Shown here: positions 42,823-52,290 of the stretch, piece by piece | Numbering within the stretch: the stretch's first letter is position 1 | Layout: the number at the start of each line of letters is the position of its first letter | Assembly: GCA_949300145.1 (NCBI GenBank) | Contig: CASGDA010000007.1 | Span: 40,695-104,694, forward strand | Direction of reading: 5' to 3' | DNA from: an uncultured Treponema sp. | Lineage (GTDB): Bacteria > Spirochaetota > Spirochaetia > Treponematales > Treponemataceae | Length of the DNA: 64,000 nt | Made by a program: the position numbers and the translations under genes | The notes under the pieces: generated by a model | The model's database searches: none | Seen by the model: only the letters and a program-made list of their open reading frames with translations | What the model was told of the DNA's origin: nothing

Positions 42823-44034
42823 TCAACTGAAGGCAGTCAAAACAGATTTCAAGATACCGAGACCTTCATCTATAAGGGAGTCTGTTATTACAAGCGGAGG
42901 AAGAAAACGGAGCGTAAATTTTCCTGCGGTGGAAATACACAAGCCTTTCGGGGCTGCCTGGAGACAGGCTTTCTGGATGGCGGCCGCGTTTCCGCAGGAA
43001 CCGTCTACATCCACACCTATCATCAATCCGCAACCGCGCACATCTTTTATACAGGGCAAATTCCAGGAACGTACCGTATTCCGTATCCGCTCCCCGGCCT
43101 GCTCGACCCTGTCCATGAAACCACGGTCTTCAAGGGCTTCCAGAACCGCAAGCCCGGCGGCACATGCCAGTGGGTTTCCCCCGAAAGTGGACTGATGGTC
43201 TCCCGCAACGAAAACACCCGCCGCTTTTCCCCGGAAGAGACAGGCTCCCATGGGGATACCGCCTGCGATACCTTTTGCGAGGGTGACAACATCAGGAGAC
43301 AATCCCAAGGTCTGGAAGGCAAACAAATTACCGGTACGGCCCATCCCTGTCTGGACTTCATCCATCATAAAAAGCGCGCCGCAATCCCTGGCGGCTTTTT
43401 CACAGGCGTGAGCCCAGTCCGCATCAATTAAATTCACACCGCCCTCACCCTGTATTCCCTCAATCATAACAGCACACACCGTTTCGTCAAAGGTTTTCAA
43501 AGCGTCATAATCACCGGCGGCAATAGTTTTGAATCCGGCAGGATACGGTGAAAAACAGTCAGGGTGGAACACATCCTGTCCTGTAGCGGTAAGTGTAGCC
43601 AGGGTACGGCCATGGAAGGACTTTTCCAGAGTGACTATTGTATTGCGCTCAATAACACTTGGAGTGCCTTCCCCATGAGTACGCATCCATCCGTATTTGC
43701 GGGCCAGTTTTATTGCGGCCTCATTTGCCTCAGCCCCGGAATTACCGAAAAAAACACCTTCCATTCCTGAAAGGAGCAGCAACCTGTCCGCAAATTCAAT
43801 CCCCTTATCCGAATTATAATAATTGGAAATATGTATCTCTTTTTCCGCCTGCTTCTGCACAGCCTTCACGAGAGGACCGTAATTATGTCCCAGACAATTA
43901 ACCCCTATCCCTGAAGTAAAATCAATGTATTTCTTTTTATTCCTGTCGGTGAGGACAGAGCCATTACCTGAAGTAAAGACAACATCAAAACTTGAATAAT
44001 TATTTACAATACGGCCATTCATTGATTTTCCCAT
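42823..44034 (-). CDS. argD: Acetylornithine aminotransferase
   Basis: PLP-dependent class III aminotransferase (403 aa) converting N-acetylglutamate semialdehyde to N-acetylornithine. [20 protein letters not shown] binds the cofactor phosphate; [19 protein letters not shown] holds the PLP-binding Asp; the Schiff-base Lys is in [17 protein letters not shown]. The start is uncertain between two ATGs five codons apart, neither with an ideal ribosome-binding site. The position after argB supports the arginine role over other class III aminotransferases. Confidence 0.93.
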   Translation of the reverse strand: MGKSMNGRIVNNYSSFDVVFTSGNGSVLTDRNKKKYIDFTSGIGVNCLGHNYGPLVKAVQKQAEKEIHISNYYNSDKGIEFADRLLLLSGMEGVFFGNSGAEANEAAIKLARKYGWMRTHGEGTPSVIERNTIVTLEKSFHGRTLATLTATGQDVFHPDCFSPYPAGFKTIAAGDYDALKTFDETVCAVMIEGIQGEGGVNLIDADWAHACEKAARDCGALFMMDEVQTGMGRTGNLFAFQTLGLSPDVVTLAKGIAGGIPMGACLFRGKAAGVFVAGDHQSTFGGNPLACAAGLAVLEALEDRGFMDRVEQAGERIRNTVRSWNLPCIKDVRGCGLMIGVDVDGSCGNAAAIQKACLQAAPKGLCISTAGKFTLRFLPPLVITDSLIDEGLGILKSVLTAFS

Positions 44035-44084
44035 ATCCTTTCCTTCAATCCCTTCAATATAAAAATAAAAGCAGAATATTTTAT

Positions 44085-44945
44085 TTAAACAATCATTGTC
44101 CCGATGCCGCGGTCGCTGAACATTTCAATCAGCAGAGAGTGAGGAACCCGTCCGTCAATAATATGGGTTCTTGGAACACCGCCTTTAAGAGCCTCAAGGC
44201 AGCATTCGATTTTAGGAATCATCCCCGAAGAAATAATCCCGGTGGCTATCATCGAGGGAACCGCTTCCCTGGCGATACGTTTTATCAGGGAATCAGGATT
44301 GTTTATATCCCGAAGAACACCAGGAACGTTTGTCATCTGGACGAATTTCTCCGCCCTCAACGCGACCGCGATTTTCGCCGCGGCTGTATCAGCGTTTATG
44401 TTGTAACAGCTGGGATCATCCGCCTGTCCGACAGCTACGGTTGAAACCACCGGAATAAAGCCCTGTTCCAAAAGTGAAACCAAAATTCCGGGATTGACTT
44501 CCACCACTTCACCTACAAAACCAAGGTCAACCCCTTCCCTCCGCATTTTTTTAGCCCGCATCAGACCGGAATCAACCCCGCTTAATCCGACGGCGGAACC
44601 TCCTCCCTGCAGCAGCAGTTTAACGATTTCTTTATTGAGCTTGCCGGTTAAAACCATCTGGACCACATCCATTGTCTCGCCGTCAGTGTAACGCAGTCCG
44701 TTTATGAATTCGCTTTTTTTCCCGATTTTTTCCAGCATGGAATTTATTTCCGGACCGCCGCCATGCACAAGCACCACATGAACCCCTATTGTGTTTAAAA
44801 GCACAATATCCTTCATAACAGCCTGCTTCAGTTCCTCGTTAAGCATGGCATTGCCGCCATACTTGACTACAACAGTCCGGCCCACATACTGCTTGAAATA
44901 CGGCAGGGCTTCGGAAAGAACCTCCGCCCAATCTTTATTGTCCAT
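44085..44945 (-). CDS. argB: Acetylglutamate kinase
   Basis: Phosphorylates N-acetylglutamate in the second step of arginine synthesis (286 aa). Amino-acid kinase motifs are TVVVKYGGNAMLNEEL near the N-terminus, VVLVHGGGPEINSMLEKIG, and the C-terminal SGMIPKIECCLEALKGGV, which corresponds to the arginine-sensitive region in feedback-inhibited enzymes. The N-terminal helix before YGGNA (DWAEVLSEALPYFKQYVG) is also present, as in arginine-inhibited hexameric forms. AGGAT lies about 10 nt before the ATG. argJ is 25 nt upstream and argD 50 nt downstream. Confidence 0.94.
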   Translation of the reverse strand: MDNKDWAEVLSEALPYFKQYVGRTVVVKYGGNAMLNEELKQAVMKDIVLLNTIGVHVVLVHGGGPEINSMLEKIGKKSEFINGLRYTDGETMDVVQMVLTGKLNKEIVKLLLQGGGSAVGLSGVDSGLMRAKKMRREGVDLGFVGEVVEVNPGILVSLLEQGFIPVVSTVAVGQADDPSCYNINADTAAAKIAVALRAEKFVQMTNVPGVLRDINNPDSLIKRIAREAVPSMIATGIISSGMIPKIECCLEALKGGVPRTHIIDGRVPHSLLIEMFSDRGIGTMIV

Positions 44946-44970
44946 AAGTTTTATATCCTGCCTTTAGGTA

Positions 44971-46200
44971 TTAGGTGCGGTAATCGCCGTTTATTTTAAC
45001 GTATTCATAAGTGAGATCACAGCCCCAAGCCTTCCCGACTCCGTGTCCGTCCTTTAAATTCACCAGAATACGCACTTCTTTTTCGTTGAGGATTTCCGAA
45101 GCCCTGTCTTCGTCAAAGGCAATCTGGCTTCCGTCCCTGCAAACCTCGATGTCCCCTGCCCTGCTTTGAAACGAAACACAAACTTTGTCCGGTGAGAATC
45201 CTGCCCCTGAATACCCCATGGCGCAGAGAATCCTTCCCCAGTTGGCGTCCCTTCCAAAAAAAGCGGCCTTGACCAGATTGGAGGAAACAACGGATTTCGC
45301 AAGAGTCCTTGCAGCACGGTCATCGGCGGCCCCGGCGACACAGCATTCAATAAGACGCTCTGCCCCTTCTCCGTCAGCGGCGATTTTCCTTGCCATCCTC
45401 TCGTTAAGCTCGGTAAGAGCCGCGCAAAAAGTCTTGTAACCGGAACCCTTATCCGAAATTTCAGGATTGCCGGCCAAACCGTTTGCCATAATGACAAGTG
45501 TATCGTTCGTACTTGTATCACCGTCAACGCTTATACAATTATAAGTTGCGGCGGCACTTTCCTTCAAAGCGGAAAAAAGCATGGCGGAAGAAATCGCGCA
45601 GTCCGTCGTTATGAATCCAAGCATTGTCCCCATGTTTATGTGAATCATACCTGACCCCTTCGCCATGGTTCCTATGGTGACTGTATGCCCGCCTATATCG
45701 ACACGGATTTCATCCTCTTTATACACAGTGTCCGTTGTAAGGATAGCTTCCCGTGCAGGAATATGCCCCTGAACGGATAAACCGGAACAAAGCTCTTTCA
45801 TGCCCTTTTCCACGGCTTCAATGTTAAGTTGCTGGCCTATCACACCGGTGGAGCAGACAAGCACGTCATTCACCGGAACGGACAGCTCCTCCGAAACGCT
45901 TTTCGCCATACGCACTGCATTTTCATAGCCCTGTTTCCCGGTACAGGCATTTGCGTTTCCGGCGTTTGCGATGACAGCCTGCGCCTTTCCGTCGGCGATA
46001 TGCTCCATGGAAAGCTTTACAGGTTCAGCCTTTACCAGATTGCCGGTAAAAACCGCGGCCGCCGTGCACGGCGTTTCAGAAACTATAAGCGCAAGATCGG
46101 CGGTTTTCCTGGACTCTTTGATTCCACACCTTATCCCGTTGGCTTTAAAACCGGCGGGAGCGGTCACCCCGCCTCCAGATTGACTTTCAGTAACTTCCAT
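44971..46200 (-). CDS. argJ: Bifunctional glutamate N-acetyltransferase/ornithine acetyltransferase
   Basis: Recycles the acetyl group from acetylornithine to glutamate (409 aa). The self-cleaving region is KGSGMIHINMGTMLGFITTD, in which Thr before Met-Leu becomes the N-terminal nucleophile of the beta chain. The N-terminal PAGFKANGIRCGIKESRKTADLAL and the C-terminal ANWGRILCAMGYSGAGF are typical. I start at the ATG at 46200; an upstream in-frame TTG would nearly reach the patatin gene. No strong ribosome-binding site is visible, and a TATAAT lies 4 nt before the ATG. No argA is nearby; ArgJ may be bifunctional. Confidence 0.94.
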   Translation of the reverse strand: MEVTESQSGGGVTAPAGFKANGIRCGIKESRKTADLALIVSETPCTAAAVFTGNLVKAEPVKLSMEHIADGKAQAVIANAGNANACTGKQGYENAVRMAKSVSEELSVPVNDVLVCSTGVIGQQLNIEAVEKGMKELCSGLSVQGHIPAREAILTTDTVYKEDEIRVDIGGHTVTIGTMAKGSGMIHINMGTMLGFITTDCAISSAMLFSALKESAAATYNCISVDGDTSTNDTLVIMANGLAGNPEISDKGSGYKTFCAALTELNERMARKIAADGEGAERLIECCVAGAADDRAARTLAKSVVSSNLVKAAFFGRDANWGRILCAMGYSGAGFSPDKVCVSFQSRAGDIEVCRDGSQIAFDEDRASEILNEKEVRILVNLKDGHGVGKAWGCDLTYEYVKINGDYRT

Positions 46201-46222
46201 AATGATTATAATCCAACTTCTT

Positions 46223-48682
46223 TCAATATAGGTCAATAGGCTGAGGGGAATTACAAAATCCGGATCCCAGATTTATTGAGAAAAACGGAGAAAACTCCCC
46301 GTAGATGGAATGATGAACCCCGCCTTTCAAAACCACGCCGAAAGCTTCCCCGAGCCTCGATCCAACCCCGGCCGACAAATTCCAGTGAACGACCGCGCTT
46401 CCCGGCCGGATTTCAGACGGCTCTGAAGAAGCCAGACCCGCGGCCCCCGAAAGGATAATATACAGCGGAAGGCGCTTTAAAAGACCGATATCCCCCGCCG
46501 CGGTAAGATTATACTTCAACTCAAGGCCGATCCCGCCGACGAGGCTGCCTTTCTTTTCCTCCTCATATATACCCATCGGGAATAAATTGCGGAAAGATAA
46601 TTCCGGCTGATAATAGACAGGAGCCGGACCGTCAATCTGAAAAGAACCGCCGAAATTAAAGTCGGTTCCCGCCTCAAAAATAATACCGGCGGAAAATGAT
46701 TTTCCGAACGGAAGCCAGAACGAACCTCCTCCTTCAAGGACCATGAATTTATTTGAATCAGTAAAATTCAAGATTGACATTGTAAAATTGGAATAAAATT
46801 CCGCGCCTTTTTCCGGCAGTATGTTGTGGTCCAAAGATGAAAGCCCGGCCCTGGCGAAGCCCAGCAGTGACCGCGTTTTTCCGGAGCCTTCCATAACGGT
46901 ATCATCAACCGACACGGATTCAAAAGTCGTACCGGCGGAAAAAAACAATCCCATGCAGGGTTCAATCATAAAAGAAATACCTCCGCCCGAAAAGGAGGAG
47001 CGGTACTGCATCGCTATGGATGATTCGGAAATCCTCATAACATAATCATTTTTTAAACCATAAAAAACTGACAGGGAAAATATACCTGCGAAAGGTTGAT
47101 AAAAATACAGTGACAAACCGGGGGCGTCCATCAATTCCACATCAACGCCTAATTCAGAGCGTTCAGTCGTAAGGCCTCTCAAAACAAGCGCGGGAATCAC
47201 ATCAAGATCCCCAAGCATCACCGGAGAATATTCAAGATTGTAGGAAAAATTGAATTTCAATTCGTTACCGGGAACTTCCTTCGGATATAAACGTATCAAA
47301 AGCTCGTCACTGTCTCCGGAAGCGGAAGAAACGCGGAATACACGCGAATTCCCGAAACGTCCTGTGGAATCCAGATCCCTGCAAATTTTCAGGCAGTCGG
47401 CGGGGGAAACGGATTTGCCTTTTATCCATTCCGTCATTTCCTCAACAAGAACAATATCACGGTGGGGAACATCTCCTTCGATCCGGACAGAAGAGGCTGT
47501 CCATGAAAACTTCCTGCGGTTATTGCCTTCAGATGACTCCTGGCTGTTGTACTGAATCCCCGCCGTATACGGGAATTCATCCCTGTAGCTTTCCAGATAT
47601 GCGCTGATTTTTTCCAGATTATCCCTGTTCTCCGCGACGGCTTTCTCCCCGTATTTCAGCAGCTGGTCAGCCTTGTCAAAATCGGTTATCTGCATTGAAC
47701 CGACATCGACATTTATCAGAAAATCGGCGAGGGAAGCCTGAATATCACCGTTCTGTTTCATCAGAATAAGAAGGGAGCGCATCGCGGAATTTATCAAATT
47801 CCTGTCAACATCATCGAAAATTTCTTCCGTGGCATTCAGATTGACAGCGATTACAATATCGGCTCCATAGTCTCTCGCCGTCTGCACGGGAAGATTATCC
47901 ACAACACCGCCGTCAACCAAAAAACGCCCGTCCTTCTTCCACGGAGAAAAAACACCGGGAAAACTCATGCTCGCGCGGATTGCTTCCGACAGGGAACCTT
48001 TGTCAAGCACAACCTTTTCCCCGGTTTCCACATCCGTGGCGACACAAAAGAACGGACACGGCAGGGACGAAAAGTCAATTTCCTTCGGGTATGGGGAAGT
48101 AAGGGCGTCAAAAAAACGGAGAATGTTTTTACCGGATAAAATCCCGCCGGAATTATAAAAACCGTGTTTATCAAAAAAGAAACGGAGAGGATACCGGTAC
48201 AAATCCGTTTTTTCACGGTAACTCATGAGGGAAGCCTTGTCGCCTTCAAAAAACGAAAACCGCCAGTCCATTGAACGGACAATGCTTTCTATCTCCGAAG
48301 GCGTATAACCTGCAGCGTAAAATCCGCCGACAATAGCCCCCATGCTTGTTCCTCCGACCATATCAACCGGGATGCCGGCTTCCTCAATGGCTTTGAGCAC
48401 GCTTATGTGGGCGATTCCCCTGGCACCGCCGCCCGCCAGAACAACAGCGACCTTAGGACGGCGGCCTTCCGTCCGGGGAAAGTTTTCCACTGAAAAAAAA
48501 GGCCCGGAGTTCGGACCTGATTCCCTGTTCCCGGCAACCGAAGACATTCCCGCCGCTGGAATTTCTTCCCCGTAAAAAGAGGAAGCCGTAATTATCAAAA
48601 GGAGGGAAAATAAAACAAATTTATTCTTTTTCTTTCTGGGTTTGGGAATGGAAGATTTTTTCAACATCAAGAAGGATGACAA
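46223..48682 (-). CDS. Patatin-like phospholipase with POTRA-like and outer-membrane barrel domains
   Basis: An 819-aa envelope protein. A lysine-rich N-terminus precedes a signal segment (FVLFSLLLIITASSFYG). The patatin domain (about 75-290) has the oxyanion loop VVLAGGGARGIAH, the Ser nucleophile in GGTSMGAIVGG and the Asp of the dyad in LVDGGVVDNLPV. A POTRA-like module (about 400-480) leads to a C-terminal beta-barrel resembling the BamA/surface-antigen family, as in the PlpD type of autotransporter. The TTG at 48682 is chosen because AAGGAG lies 6 nt upstream, inside the cheW gene (62-nt overlap). Lipid target unknown. Confidence 0.87.
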   Translation of the reverse strand: MSSFLMLKKSSIPKPRKKKNKFVLFSLLLIITASSFYGEEIPAAGMSSVAGNRESGPNSGPFFSVENFPRTEGRRPKVAVVLAGGGARGIAHISVLKAIEEAGIPVDMVGGTSMGAIVGGFYAAGYTPSEIESIVRSMDWRFSFFEGDKASLMSYREKTDLYRYPLRFFFDKHGFYNSGGILSGKNILRFFDALTSPYPKEIDFSSLPCPFFCVATDVETGEKVVLDKGSLSEAIRASMSFPGVFSPWKKDGRFLVDGGVVDNLPVQTARDYGADIVIAVNLNATEEIFDDVDRNLINSAMRSLLILMKQNGDIQASLADFLINVDVGSMQITDFDKADQLLKYGEKAVAENRDNLEKISAYLESYRDEFPYTAGIQYNSQESSEGNNRRKFSWTASSVRIEGDVPHRDIVLVEEMTEWIKGKSVSPADCLKICRDLDSTGRFGNSRVFRVSSASGDSDELLIRLYPKEVPGNELKFNFSYNLEYSPVMLGDLDVIPALVLRGLTTERSELGVDVELMDAPGLSLYFYQPFAGIFSLSVFYGLKNDYVMRISESSIAMQYRSSFSGGGISFMIEPCMGLFFSAGTTFESVSVDDTVMEGSGKTRSLLGFARAGLSSLDHNILPEKGAEFYSNFTMSILNFTDSNKFMVLEGGGSFWLPFGKSFSAGIIFEAGTDFNFGGSFQIDGPAPVYYQPELSFRNLFPMGIYEEEKKGSLVGGIGLELKYNLTAAGDIGLLKRLPLYIILSGAAGLASSEPSEIRPGSAVVHWNLSAGVGSRLGEAFGVVLKGGVHHSIYGEFSPFFSINLGSGFCNSPQPIDLY

Positions 48683-49088
48683 ACGCCTCTCCTTTTTTAC
48701 CCACTCCGGAAATATATTCAGGCGAAATAGTATTTCCGAATTTCGGAACAGCGTCGAGCTCTTCTGTTTTTACATCCAAGACTTCTTCCACACTGTCAGC
48801 GACAGCGCCGAAAACCGTCACATGGTTCTCATTGTCCTCACGCGGGGTTTTCAACTCCAGCACAATGATTCTGGTATTCTTTGTCACGGGAGGAACCGGC
48901 AGCCCGAACTTCCTGCACAAATTGATAACCTGGATTCCCTGTCCCCGGGAACTGATTAAACCCTCAACGCAGTCAACGGTACAGGGCAGCTGCTCCGGCT
49001 CCGTGTACTCAAGCACTTCCTGCACATGGCTTACAGGCACGGCATACAAAGTGTTATGAAGCATAAATGTCAAATACTGGTCAATCAT
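48621..49088 (-). CDS. cheW: Chemotaxis coupling protein CheW (first copy)
   Basis: Scaffold of chemoreceptor arrays linking receptors to CheA (155 aa). The CheW fold is visible as QYLTFMLHNTLYAVPVSHVQEVLEY, VEGLISSRGQGIQVINLCRKFG and KGEAFVILLDVEKIF. GAGGAATT precedes the ATG, which overlaps the stop of the previous cheW by 4 nt. The next gene, for the patatin protein, starts inside its 3' end. It is part of a run MCP, cheW, cheW. Confidence 0.92.
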   Translation of the reverse strand: MIDQYLTFMLHNTLYAVPVSHVQEVLEYTEPEQLPCTVDCVEGLISSRGQGIQVINLCRKFGLPVPPVTKNTRIIVLELKTPREDNENHVTVFGAVADSVEEVLDVKTEELDAVPKFGNTISPEYISGVGKKGEAFVILLDVEKIFHSQTQKEKE

Positions 49089-49786
49089 AATTCCTCAAAA
49101 TCCTCAATGTCGGCGTCGGCGTATTCCTCATCCCCGTCCCCGCCGGATTCAGGTGAGTCCGCAGCCGCTGTTTCCGCACCAGCACCAGCGCCTGCATTTG
49201 CATTTTCCGCCGGATTCTCCGTACCGCCGCCGGAAATATTTCCGGAAGAAACATCCCCGGGAACGGAAGGCTGCTCCACGGATTCCTCAACCCGGGGAAC
49301 ATCATTTTCAGAATTTTCAGACGCAAGCTTTTCAATCACGGCCATTTCTGAGAACGAGAAAATCTTATCAACATCAAGGATGATGATGAATTTTTCATCC
49401 TGCCGCCCTATCCCTTTAATGAATGCGGCGGCGGGACTGTTTCCCAATTCCGGAGTAAGCTCACATCCGATTTTATCCAAGTCTAAAACTTCATTCACTC
49501 CGTCGGCAACAGCACCAAAAACATTTTCCTCCCCGGATTCATCGTCACATATTTCCAGAACGATGATCCGGGTGGCTTTGTCGGGCTCACGGTCTTCAAG
49601 ACCGAAACGCCGCCGCAAATTGATGACCGAAATACTCTGATCCCTCGAACGGATAAGCCCTTCTATTACAGGATCAGGATTGGGCAGGGTTTGCGGCGGT
49701 ACATAGGAAAGGACTTCCCGGACTTGAAAAACATTCACAGCGTAAATTGTATCCGCCAAAGTAAATGTCAAGTACTGCTTCCCCAT
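49085..49786 (-). CDS. cheW: CheW with acidic low-complexity C-terminal extension
   Basis: A 233-aa CheW. The first 155 residues match the coupling fold (LTFTLADTIYAVNVFQVREV, IEGLIRSRDQSISVINLRRR, DEKFIIILDVDKIF). The rest is a Gly/Ala/Pro/Glu-rich, likely disordered tail ending in DIEDFEEL. The neighbouring MCP ends in SDDDFEEF, so the two proteins share a C-terminal aromatic/acidic peptide. Translation is probably coupled to the MCP gene, which ends 6 nt upstream. It is likely an array adaptor that carries a docking peptide (inference). Confidence 0.9.
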   Translation of the reverse strand: MGKQYLTFTLADTIYAVNVFQVREVLSYVPPQTLPNPDPVIEGLIRSRDQSISVINLRRRFGLEDREPDKATRIIVLEICDDESGEENVFGAVADGVNEVLDLDKIGCELTPELGNSPAAAFIKGIGRQDEKFIIILDVDKIFSFSEMAVIEKLASENSENDVPRVEESVEQPSVPGDVSSGNISGGGTENPAENANAGAGAGAETAAADSPESGGDGDEEYADADIEDFEEL

Positions 49787-49792
49787 AACGGC

Positions 49793-51793
49793 TTAAAACT
49801 CCTCAAAATCATCGTCACTTACCGTGGAATGGTTCCCTGCGGAAGCGGGGGAAGAAGGAACATGACCTCCCGTTATATGCCCGGCCGGAGTTTTCGGCTT
49901 CTGCATATGGGGCTGAACCTGCGCTGAAGGAGCTTTCTGCACGGATTTCGGTTCCTCCCGACCCATGGAGGAATCATCATCTGAAATCTTGAAGAAAGAA
50001 ATTGTCTCAACAAGAGAGCGTGCGCTGGCGGAAAGCTCCTCAGCCATTGCGGCCATCTCTTCCGAAGCGGAGGCGTTCTGCTGGACAACAGTATCAAGCT
50101 GGACAATAGCCTTGCTGACCTGCTGCGCCCCGTTATCCTGTTCACGGCAGGCGACAGCGATTTCCTCCACAAGCTGTGAAGTTTCATCAATACTCGGTAC
50201 AACGCCTTTAATCAAAGTACCGGCTTTTTCGGCGCTGTCAAGAGTGCGGGCGGAAAGCTCGCTGATTTCCCCTGCGGCGGACTGGCTTCTTTCAGCAAGT
50301 TTGCGGACCTCGCTGGCAACAACGGCGAAACCTTTTCCGGCTTCACCCGCGCGGGCCGCCTCGATTGCAGCGTTAAGGGCCAGAAGGTTGGTCTGGCTGG
50401 CGATGTCCTCGACAATATGGATTTTCTCAGCGATTTCCTTGACCGCATCGACGGCATGGCTGACAGCCTCTTCTCCGACCTTACTGTCCGCTGAAGTCTT
50501 TGCGGCGATGCTCTGGGTTTTGGAAGCGTTGTCCGCGTTCTGGCGGATATTGGCGGCCATCTGCTCCATGGTGGCAGACATCTCTTCCGTGGAAGCAGCC
50601 TGCTCGCTGGCACCGGAGGAAACCGACTGGCTGGTGCTGCTGATCTGCGAGCTGCCTTCCTCAATCTGTCTGGAAGCCATAAGAATATTTGAAGTTATCT
50701 TTGTAATCGCCGCAAGCATATTCGCCATGGCGGTTCCCATTACACCAATTTCATCCTTGCGGGAATTAATCTTGATGCGCGTTTTGTCATCTATGTTTTT
50801 GATGACAAGATCACCGCGGGAAATAGAATCCATGGCCTCGCTTATAACCTCAATAGGTTTGGATATATTCAGGGCAATCGCAACGGCAACGGCAACACCG
50901 ACAGCGGAAAGAACCAACGCCATTACTATAAGGATTTCCAGCATGACAGTGATACTGCCGGTAAATTCTTTCAAAGGCGCACGGCAGACAACGGTCCAGT
51001 TAAGATCCGGAAGCTGGTTATACGCCATCAGATACTCGGTTCCCTTGTGAAAATAGTTGCCGGAGCCGACAGCACCGGTTCTCATCACGGAATGATGCTG
51101 CGCCAATCCTTTCAGGGATGAATCGGAGACCGCCTGTTTTTCAATATTTTCTTCCGATGTGACGTTCGCATAATTCGAATCACCTATCGTATTTCCGGTC
51201 GCATTGCTCAAAACATAAGGTCCGCCGGTTTCACCAACCTTGATTACGGACAGAATGTTTGAAAGACCTTCCGCATCTTTTTCCAGAAACAGAACGCCGA
51301 TAATCCTGTTGGCATCATTACGGATGGGGGTCGAATAAATTATACTGAAACTCCCCTCCCGGATCCTGCTTTTTACGGGATCGGTTGTCACGGTTTCACC
51401 TGCCAGCGCGCGGCGGAAATAATCCCGGTCAGCCACATTAAGGTGCGCCCCGGAAGTCGTGACGGCGTTTCCGGAAATATCAGCGATAGCATAATCCAGA
51501 CGCCCCGGATCCAGAAGCTTGACAGGTATCAGGTTTTCGGCCTTAGCTTCAAGAGTTTCCGTTTCCGACCGCAGGATATCGCGCAAAGCGAGAACTTCCA
51601 GAACGGAGCTTTCCGAATCCACGGCGGCCCCTATGTAATCGGCAACCGATTCGGAAAGGGCTCCCAGGTTATCCAGAATAATCTCCATTGCGGCCGAACG
51701 CGCAAAGCCGTAGGCAACAAATGTGGACATCAGACATACACCCATAACAAGGGCTCCTGTAACCACAATCAGAAACGTTTTTAAACTTTTCAT
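49793..51793 (-). CDS. Methyl-accepting chemotaxis protein with Cache sensor
   Basis: Transmembrane chemoreceptor (666 aa). TM1 is about residues 7-29, a periplasmic double-Cache-type sensor follows (about 35-270; [24 protein letters not shown] region), then TM2 (about 280-305), HAMP ([20 protein letters not shown]) and a long signalling hairpin with the tip [21 protein letters not shown] Pro/Ser/His-rich flexible tail ends in DDDFEEF, which resembles the xWEEF type of C-terminal CheR/CheB-tethering pentapeptide. AAGGAGG lies close to the ATG. Ligand unknown. It heads the unit MCP, cheW, cheW, patatin. Confidence 0.93.
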   Translation of the reverse strand: MKSLKTFLIVVTGALVMGVCLMSTFVAYGFARSAAMEIILDNLGALSESVADYIGAAVDSESSVLEVLALRDILRSETETLEAKAENLIPVKLLDPGRLDYAIADISGNAVTTSGAHLNVADRDYFRRALAGETVTTDPVKSRIREGSFSIIYSTPIRNDANRIIGVLFLEKDAEGLSNILSVIKVGETGGPYVLSNATGNTIGDSNYANVTSEENIEKQAVSDSSLKGLAQHHSVMRTGAVGSGNYFHKGTEYLMAYNQLPDLNWTVVCRAPLKEFTGSITVMLEILIVMALVLSAVGVAVAVAIALNISKPIEVISEAMDSISRGDLVIKNIDDKTRIKINSRKDEIGVMGTAMANMLAAITKITSNILMASRQIEEGSSQISSTSQSVSSGASEQAASTEEMSATMEQMAANIRQNADNASKTQSIAAKTSADSKVGEEAVSHAVDAVKEIAEKIHIVEDIASQTNLLALNAAIEAARAGEAGKGFAVVASEVRKLAERSQSAAGEISELSARTLDSAEKAGTLIKGVVPSIDETSQLVEEIAVACREQDNGAQQVSKAIVQLDTVVQQNASASEEMAAMAEELSASARSLVETISFFKISDDDSSMGREEPKSVQKAPSAQVQPHMQKPKTPAGHITGGHVPSSPASAGNHSTVSDDDFEEF

Positions 51794-51904
51794 TTTCAGC
51801 CTCCTTAAACTGGCTTCAAACGGCGGAATAACGCACCGTTAATTTATAGGCTACAGCAGCAAAGCAACGCTAAGCAGAAACCTGTATCGCCATCTGTTTC
51901 AAAA

Positions 51905-52267
51905 TCATCCTATAACTTTCTTCACAACCGCCACAAGTTTTTCCGAATCAAACGGCTTAACTATCCACCCTGTCGCGCCGGCTTCCTTTCCTTCCATCAT
52001 CTTTGACTGCTGGTTTTCCGTGGTCAACGCGATTATCGCGGCGAATTTATAATCGGGCAGCTGGCGCAGTTCCTTTATGAACTGAATACCGTCCATATTC
52101 GGCATATTTATATCGGTAATGACAAGCTCAAATTTTTCGGCTTTGGCCTTGTTAAGTCCGTCCTGGCCGTCCTCCGCTTCAACCACTTCATATCCTTCGT
52201 TGGATAAAATAAAGCTTATGCTTTTGCGGATGGAAACAGAATCATCCACAGCTAAAATCTTTTTCAT
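51905..52267 (-). CDS. cheY: Chemotaxis response regulator CheY
   Basis: Single receiver domain (120 aa). The acidic pair is Asp8/Asp9 in ILAVDDS, the phosphoacceptor Asp52 in LVITDINMPNMDG, the switch Thr region ALTTENQ and Lys104 in WIVKPFD. GGAGG lies 5 nt before the ATG. It is the last gene of the unit STAS, cheA, cheR, cheB, cheY. It should carry the signal from CheA to the motor. Confidence 0.93.
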   Translation of the reverse strand: MKKILAVDDSVSIRKSISFILSNEGYEVVEAEDGQDGLNKAKAEKFELVITDINMPNMDGIQFIKELRQLPDYKFAAIIALTTENQQSKMMEGKEAGATGWIVKPFDSEKLVAVVKKVIG

Positions 52268-52290
52268 TTAATCCTCCATAACTATTATAT

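Noticed and set aside
46201..46236. Upstream TTG start for argJ adding 12 residues
   Set aside because: The added residues are not conserved and include the TATAAT-like sequence; the ATG at 46200 fits the family length.
49965..51050. A 361-codon plus-strand frame rich in Ser, Ala and Ile
   Set aside because: Antisense shadow of the helical MCP signalling domain.
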